DNA of 64,000 bases, taken from the NCBI GenBank assembly GCA_045643885.1, contig JAZRFY010000004.1:1-64000 (forward strand), written 5' to 3'. This DNA comes from RGIG4608 sp045643885 (GTDB taxonomy: Bacteria; Bacillota; Clostridia; Oscillospirales; CAG-272). Below are positions 60,107 to 64,000 of this stretch, piece by piece (the first letter of the stretch is position 1; every line of letters begins with the position of its first letter). The position numbers were made by a program, and so were the translations under genes. Below the pieces are notes generated by a model that saw only the letters and a list, made by a program, of their open reading frames with translations, had not been told where the DNA came from and did no database searches.

Positions 60107-60985
60107 TTATTTTGAAAATTTTGGGGTAAACTCCTTCTTTGCCGACTCCTTTTCTTGCGAAAATCCGTCAAATCCGAGTGAAAGTGCATATTCAAGCACG
60201 TCGTCATATTCAAAGCTTGTGAGTCTTCTTTTAAGATTCTTGGGAGCATTTTCGTCAACCCAGTCGGGAGTATATTGCCTCATAAGGCTCAAGGTCACGT
60301 CCTTTGTGGGCAGTATTTCGGATAAATATTTAAGAGCCGCCTTTGAATCCTCTCTGCATCCCGGCAAAACAAGGTGACGAACGATAAGTCCGCGCTTTGC
60401 CATTCCGTTTTCGTCAAGAGCAAGCTTGCCAACTTGTCTGTACATCTCGCATATTGCCCTTCCTGCAACGGTCGCATAATTCGGCGCTGACGAATATTCC
60501 CTTGCAAGTGCATCATCAAAATACTTAAAATCGGGCAGATAGATGTCCACAAGTCCGTCAAGTGCCTTGAGCGCCTCAATACTCTCGTATCCACCACAGT
60601 TATATACTACGGGAATATGGAGTCTTCCCTTCACCCCTTCAAGTGCTCTTGCCACAAAAATGGAATATGGAGTTGCCGTCACAAGATTTATGTTGTGAGC
60701 GCCCCTTTCTTCAAGCCGGAGCATCTTGTCTATAAGCTCGTCCTCGGTATATTTTCTTCCTACTATCGTACGACTTATATCTTTGTTCTGACAAAAAACG
60801 CATCGAAGATTGCAGCCCGAAAAGAATATAGCACCCGAACCGTTTTTGCCGCTTATACAAGGCTCTTCCCAAAAATGAAGGTCGGCAGAGCCAATAACGT
60901 ATTCATTTGTAGCACCACAAAATCCACGTTCTCCGTTTTCACGATCGATCGCACAGTAACGTGGACACATCAAGCATTTGCTCAT
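60107..60985 (-). CDS. PflA-like radical SAM protein
   Basis: 292 residues. N-terminal Cys motif CLMCPRYC (residues 4-11) and CGATNEY, then radical-SAM motif CNLRCVFC (about 58-65). Family resembles the YgiQ-unrelated PflA-like proteins annotated near AmmeMemoRadiSam systems; no AmmeMemoRadiSam partner is present. Ribosome site GAAGGAGG. Preceded by a structured leader of about 90 nt. Confidence 0.85.
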   Translation of the reverse strand: MSKCLMCPRYCAIDRENGERGFCGATNEYVIGSADLHFWEEPCISGKNGSGAIFFSGCNLRCVFCQNKDISRTIVGRKYTEDELIDKMLRLEERGAHNINLVTATPYSIFVARALEGVKGRLHIPVVYNCGGYESIEALKALDGLVDIYLPDFKYFDDALAREYSSAPNYATVAGRAICEMYRQVGKLALDENGMAKRGLIVRHLVLPGCREDSKAALKYLSEILPTKDVTLSLMRQYTPDWVDENAPKNLKRRLTSFEYDDVLEYALSLGFDGFSQEKESAKKEFTPKFSK

Positions 60986-61001
60986 TTGCTTCCTCCTTCA
61001 A

Positions 61002-61070
61002 AACAGATTAAATGCGTGGGATCGCCTTAACGAAGGCTACCCTTTAAAAAACCACGGCGTCAAAGCCTTA
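61002..61070 (-). promoter_or_regulatory. Structured 5' leader of the radical SAM gene
   Basis: Between promoter and gene the minus strand can fold into an outer helix (GC-GTGG with CCACGC, one bulge) enclosing GGG/CCC and a GCCTT-CGTT-AAGGC hairpin. Layout resembles a cis-regulatory RNA, but I could not match a known riboswitch. Confidence 0.45.
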
Positions 61071-61081
61071 TAACAAATTAA

Positions 61082-61110
61082 ATTATACACTTTTTCTCAT
61101 ATTTTTTCAA
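61082..61110 (-). promoter_or_regulatory. Sigma-A promoter of the radical SAM gene
   Basis: Minus strand: TTGAAA (61105-61110), 17-nt spacer, perfect TATAAT (61082-61087). Confidence 0.8.
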
Positions 61111-61118
61111 GTATTTAA

Positions 61119-61147
61119 TTGATTTTAAAGGGCTTATATTGTATAAT
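61119..61147 (+). promoter_or_regulatory. Sigma-A promoter of cinA
   Basis: TTGATT (61119-61124), 17-nt spacer, perfect TATAAT (61142-61147). Confidence 0.8.
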
Positions 61148-61176
61148 ATGAATATACATCCACTTTGGAGGCAACT

Positions 61177-62436
61177 ATGAAGATTAAAACAGCTGAAATT
61201 TTATGCGTTGGAACAGAGCTTCTTCTTGGAGAGGTGGTTAACACCAACGCCGCATATATCTCACGCGAGCTTGCAAGGCTCGGTATATCCGTTTACCACT
61301 CTTCCATGGTCGGTGACAATCCTGCACGCCTGGCAACTGCCGTAAAAGCTGCACTTGGTAACGCAGACCTGCTCATTATGTCGGGTGGTCTTGGACCTAC
61401 CTATGACGATCTCACAAAGGAGACCGTTGCAGAGGCACTTGGACTCCCAATGGTTCGTGACGAAAAGATTCTTCGTGAAATTGAAGAATTCTTTGCTTCA
61501 ATGGGTAAAATCGCGCCTCCCAACAATGCAAAGCAAGCCGATATCCCAAAAGGAGCATTTGCCATCCCAAACAGAACGGGTACTGCTCCCGGCATCTTCA
61601 TTGAAAAGGGTGAAAAGGTGGTTGTTCTTCTTCCCGGCCCTCCATTCGAGCTTCAACCAATGTTTGAGGAATTCGTTTTTCCCCGTCTGAGAGAGATGAG
61701 TGATAAGATACTTATCAGTCACAACGTTCACATTATGGGAATGGGTGAAAGCGACGTTGAAATGCACCTTATCGACCTCATGAAAAACAGTGCAAATCCA
61801 TCCCTTGCCCCCTATGCCAAGGAGGGAGAGATGCGCCTTCGCGTTGGCGCTCTTGCTTCAAGTGAGGAGGAGGGCGAGAAAATGTGTGCCGAAATGATAG
61901 AAAAAATAAAAAATTCACCCGTCGGTGAATATATATATGCCCTTGATGCCGAAAATATAGAAAAGATAACTGTTGAGGCGCTCAAGGAAAAAGGACTTAC
62001 CTTGTCTTGTGCAGAATCCTGCACAGGAGGCTATCTTGGCAAAAGACTCACTGATATTTCAGGAGCAAGCGCAGCTTTTCTCGGTGGCTTTATTACCTAT
62101 TCAAACGAAGCTAAAATGAAGCTCCTCGGAGTTAAAAAGGAAACTCTTGATGCCTTCACTGCAGTATCGAGAGAAACTGCTTGCGAGATGGCAAGGGGAG
62201 CAAGAAATGCACTCGGCTCGGATATCGGAATCTCTATCACAGGTGAGGCAGGTCCCTGTGCCGATCCCTCCACAAAACAGCCCGTGGGCACTGTGTTTAT
62301 CGGCATTTCCACAAGTGAAAGGACCTATGCAGTCGACCTTAAAATTTCACCGAACCGTTCACGCGATTACATCAGACGCGTCGCGGGAAGCCGCGCACTC
62401 AAGGAAGTGCTTAAATTGATAAATTATTACTGTTAA
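61177..62436 (+). CDS. cinA: CinA, NMN deamidase / competence-damage protein
   Basis: 419 residues from the ATG behind GGAGG. N-terminal MoaB-like domain (CVGTELLLGEVVNTNAAYIS) and C-terminal amidohydrolase domain (SCAESCTGGYLGKRL, SGVGGF-like region SGASAAFLGGFITYS). Recycles NMN to NaMN and hydrolyses ADP-ribose. No recA directly behind, unlike many Firmicutes. Confidence 0.94.
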   Translation: MKIKTAEILCVGTELLLGEVVNTNAAYISRELARLGISVYHSSMVGDNPARLATAVKAALGNADLLIMSGGLGPTYDDLTKETVAEALGLPMVRDEKILREIEEFFASMGKIAPPNNAKQADIPKGAFAIPNRTGTAPGIFIEKGEKVVVLLPGPPFELQPMFEEFVFPRLREMSDKILISHNVHIMGMGESDVEMHLIDLMKNSANPSLAPYAKEGEMRLRVGALASSEEEGEKMCAEMIEKIKNSPVGEYIYALDAENIEKITVEALKEKGLTLSCAESCTGGYLGKRLTDISGASAAFLGGFITYSNEAKMKLLGVKKETLDAFTAVSRETACEMARGARNALGSDIGISITGEAGPCADPSTKQPVGTVFIGISTSERTYAVDLKISPNRSRDYIRRVAGSRALKEVLKLINYYC

Positions 62437-62483
62437 AGTTTTGAATGTTTACAATTTATTAACATTTTTCCTTTGATTTTCTA

Positions 62484-62512
62484 TTGACATTTACTACCCC
62501 TTGTATTAAAAT
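62484..62512 (+). promoter_or_regulatory. Sigma-A promoter of an orphan non-coding RNA
   Basis: Perfect TTGACA (62484-62489), 17-nt spacer, TAAAAT (62507-62512), placing the start near 62519 with no coding frame behind it. Confidence 0.85.
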
Positions 62513-62518
62513 ATTATT

Positions 62519-62760
62519 GGAGAATTGTATAACTATACAATTTTATTTAATTTGAACCTTTTCTTTTCACTTGAGAAAACGAATATTACACCGGATAGTG
62601 ATTTGCCTTTTATCATTTTTCTCTCCAAACGTATCCGTGCATGCTTGCCTGGTTATCGCAATCAGAACAAGTAAACCTCCACCACTTTGTAATAGACCCG
62701 TTTTCTCAAGTGACCATTAATATAACCTTAAGCAATGCATCTGCATTGCTTTTTTGTTTT
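62519..62760 (+). ncRNA. Orphan structured small RNA, unassigned
   Basis: An independent unit of about 240 nt with its own promoter and terminator and no ORF. A 5' palindrome (62523-62542, nine-bp arms) is followed by a perfect 15-bp closing helix TCACTTGAGAAAACG (62567-62581) with CGTTTTCTCAAGTGA (62699-62713). Inside, TATTACA/TGTAATA continues the helix; then CGGATA/TATCCG with an inner TGAT/ATCA, and CTTG-CTGGTT-ATCGC-AATCAG-CAAG form two arms. Unpaired TCTCTCC and ACCTCCACC are complementary to Shine-Dalgarno sequences. Large size and structure recall orphan RNAs such as raiA or skipping-rope, but I cannot assign a family. Confidence 0.75.
62730..62760 (+). terminator. Terminator of the orphan RNA
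   Basis: Perfect 10-bp stem AAGCAATGCA/TGCATTGCTT with a 2-nt centre, followed by TTTTTGTTTTT. Confidence 0.92.
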
Positions 62761-62763
62761 TCC

Positions 62764-62791
62764 TTGACATAAAATAATAATGTGATATAAT
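62764..62791 (+). promoter_or_regulatory. Sigma-A promoter of the lipoprotein gene
   Basis: Perfect TTGACA (62764-62769), 16-nt spacer, perfect TATAAT (62786-62791), 29 nt before the ATG. Confidence 0.88.
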
Positions 62792-62820
62792 TAAGATAGA
62801 AATCGTATAGGAGGAATTTT

Positions 62821-64000
62821 ATGAAGAAGATAAAACGTCTGGTTTTATTTGTACTTATAGCTATAACATTGACTGTTCTGACGTCATGCACCATCGTCCC
62901 ATACAGATTTGAGTGGGAGATAAACACAGTCAAATGTGACGTGACCTATATAAACGGCACTACTCTCAAAACCGATATTCATCAAGGTGTTTATTATTTT
63001 AATTTAATGGGAATTCATAGCCAAAGCACCTATATCAATTTTTTTGAAAACGGCACACTCGTTTTCAAGCCCTTCAACGGAGAGAAAATGAGTGGCACGT
63101 ATAAATGCAAAAACAATGGTATTCAAAACACGACCATCTATATCACGCTCGAAAACGGAGATAGCATCGAGGCACTTGGCTTTGGTGGATATTTCGAGGA
63201 CATAGTAAGATTTGAATATCAGAATGCAGAATATGAGTTTTCCTCCATGCTTTCCTCAGATGACGTTTGCAAAGACCAAGAGGAATTTAACGAGCAGCTA
63301 AGAGAATTGGCTGAGGATTTAAGATATTTCGAGGGAAAAAATATCGGATATTTCATCCCCTGCACCATCGAGCTTGACGGCAACGGCGGAGCAACACTTA
63401 TATGCGAGGACGGAGAGATTGATCTCTACTCCGAAAATCTCGGCGTTGTGGCAATCAGAGTTACAGATAACAACGAGGTGATTTATCTCGATAAGCTGGA
63501 AGAGGGTGAGTGCTATTTTTACAGTGGACATCCTACGGATTCTTACACTCAAGAATCCTCCACAATCATAAACCTTTATTATCTCGATCCCCTTCCCGAA
63601 AAAGAAGAAGAGGAAAATCCCACGACTTGCACGATTTTTGATATTTATCCCGAGCTTGCAGGCTATTATGACGAAGGTGCAAAAAACAAGATAACCGTTA
63701 CAATGTCGCGAGAGCTTGTGAATCAAGGACTTGGATTATCCAATCATTACAATAGAATCACAAGCCAGGAGGATATAGATAATATCCTCTTAGATCTTAA
63801 GTGGATGCTGCTTTGGGACTACGGACCGCCAAGCGATGATTACTTAAATAACGTCTATAGCATTGATACGATAACCATTTCACATAGCTCCGGTGCGCTC
63901 CCCGAAATCACGATATCCAATTACTACGATAGAATAAAGGTCGGTGATACGTGGTATTTCCATAATACCTATGAATTCCCCGGATTTATTTACGTCGGCT
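62821..64000 (+). CDS. Lipoprotein of unknown function, partial at window end
   Basis: At least 393 codons, open to the window edge. Signal peptide MKKIKRLVLFVLIAITL ends in lipobox LTSC (Cys 23), so it is a membrane-anchored surface lipoprotein. The rest is beta-rich with Tyr, Asn and acidic residues (CTIELDGNGG, TISNYYDRIKVGDTWYF), without a recognised domain. Ribosome site AGGAGG. Because the 3' end is missing, the length and domain content are unknown. Confidence 0.85.
   Translation, partial: MKKIKRLVLFVLIAITLTVLTSCTIVPYRFEWEINTVKCDVTYINGTTLKTDIHQGVYYFNLMGIHSQSTYINFFENGTLVFKPFNGEKMSGTYKCKNNGIQNTTIYITLENGDSIEALGFGGYFEDIVRFEYQNAEYEFSSMLSSDDVCKDQEEFNEQLRELAEDLRYFEGKNIGYFIPCTIELDGNGGATLICEDGEIDLYSENLGVVAIRVTDNNEVIYLDKLEEGECYFYSGHPTDSYTQESSTIINLYYLDPLPEKEEEENPTTCTIFDIYPELAGYYDEGAKNKITVTMSRELVNQGLGLSNHYNRITSQEDIDNILLDLKWMLLWDYGPPSDDYLNNVYSIDTITISHSSGALPEITISNYYDRIKVGDTWYFHNTYEFPGFIYVG

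Noticed and set aside
61002..61070. THF, ZTP or guanidine riboswitch
   Set aside because: Outer helix and one hairpin fit loosely, but the conserved cores of these families are not present.

Overview
The window reads as chromosome of an anaerobic, spore-lineage Clostridia (Bacillota), most like the uncultured gut Oscillospirales/Christensenellales type; the rank below class is inference. Reasons seen in the sequence: spoVG and a 27-residue SpoVM, remA, a B. subtilis-like order yicC-remA-gmk-rpoZ-priA-def-fmt-rsmB-rlmN-stp-prkC-rsgA-thiN-spoVM, a rimP-nusA-ylxR-ylxQ-infB operon, pyruvate formate-lyase with its radical activase, many radical-SAM enzymes, strong GGAGG ribosome sites and many perfect sigma-A promoters (TTGACA-17-TATAAT type). 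Most of the window is dense housekeeping sequence.

Layout. 1-600: a minus-strand tRNA operon (Val-Asp-Phe-Gly) with its own promoter and terminator. 640-6030: a cryptic phage module holding only head genes (small and large terminase, portal, scaffold, coat, one unknown), with an apparent frameshift at the start of terS and a 10-bp tandem repeat over its promoter. 6050-9170: Sfp-type PPTase, HD protein, a 6S RNA behind a DUF1292 gene, hemW. 9165-18860: lepA, murC, spoVG, a diacylglycerol-kinase family protein, two YfcE-type phosphoesterases, thioredoxin, a CD1247-family Cys/Asp-rich protein, efp and three small orphan genes. 19060-31800: the yicC-to-spoVM run (transcription, protein maturation, Ser/Thr kinase signalling, rRNA modification). 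31845-34700: YgiQ and a divergent XRE regulator/zinc-ribbon membrane protein pair with a perfect operator in the promoter. 34798-39880: the rimP-infB operon. 39950-48144: gdpP, rplI, dnaB, tilS, ftsH, maf.

48178-52980 is the most interesting coding region: a TetR-headed minus-strand cluster with a palindromic operator on the tetR promoter, a flavin-reductase-like protein with a C-terminal domain resembling PCP_red, an NAD(P)-binding protein, a DUF1295/steroid-reductase-like membrane protein, another membrane protein and a soluble protein that looks like a distant ferredoxin-dependent bilin reductase. I read it as an uncharacterised reductive module for a hydrophobic or tetrapyrrole-like substrate; the substrate is unknown.

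53128-64000: pflB-pflA, the TldD/TldE protease pair, a membrane-anchored polysaccharide deacetylase with a PASTA-like domain, a radical-SAM protein with a structured 5' leader, cinA, then an orphan non-coding transcription unit (62484-62760) with its own promoter, a 15-bp closing helix, inner hairpins, a CCTCC anti-Shine-Dalgarno-like loop and a terminator, and finally a lipoprotein gene that runs off the window. All calls come from reading the sequence; no database search was run.
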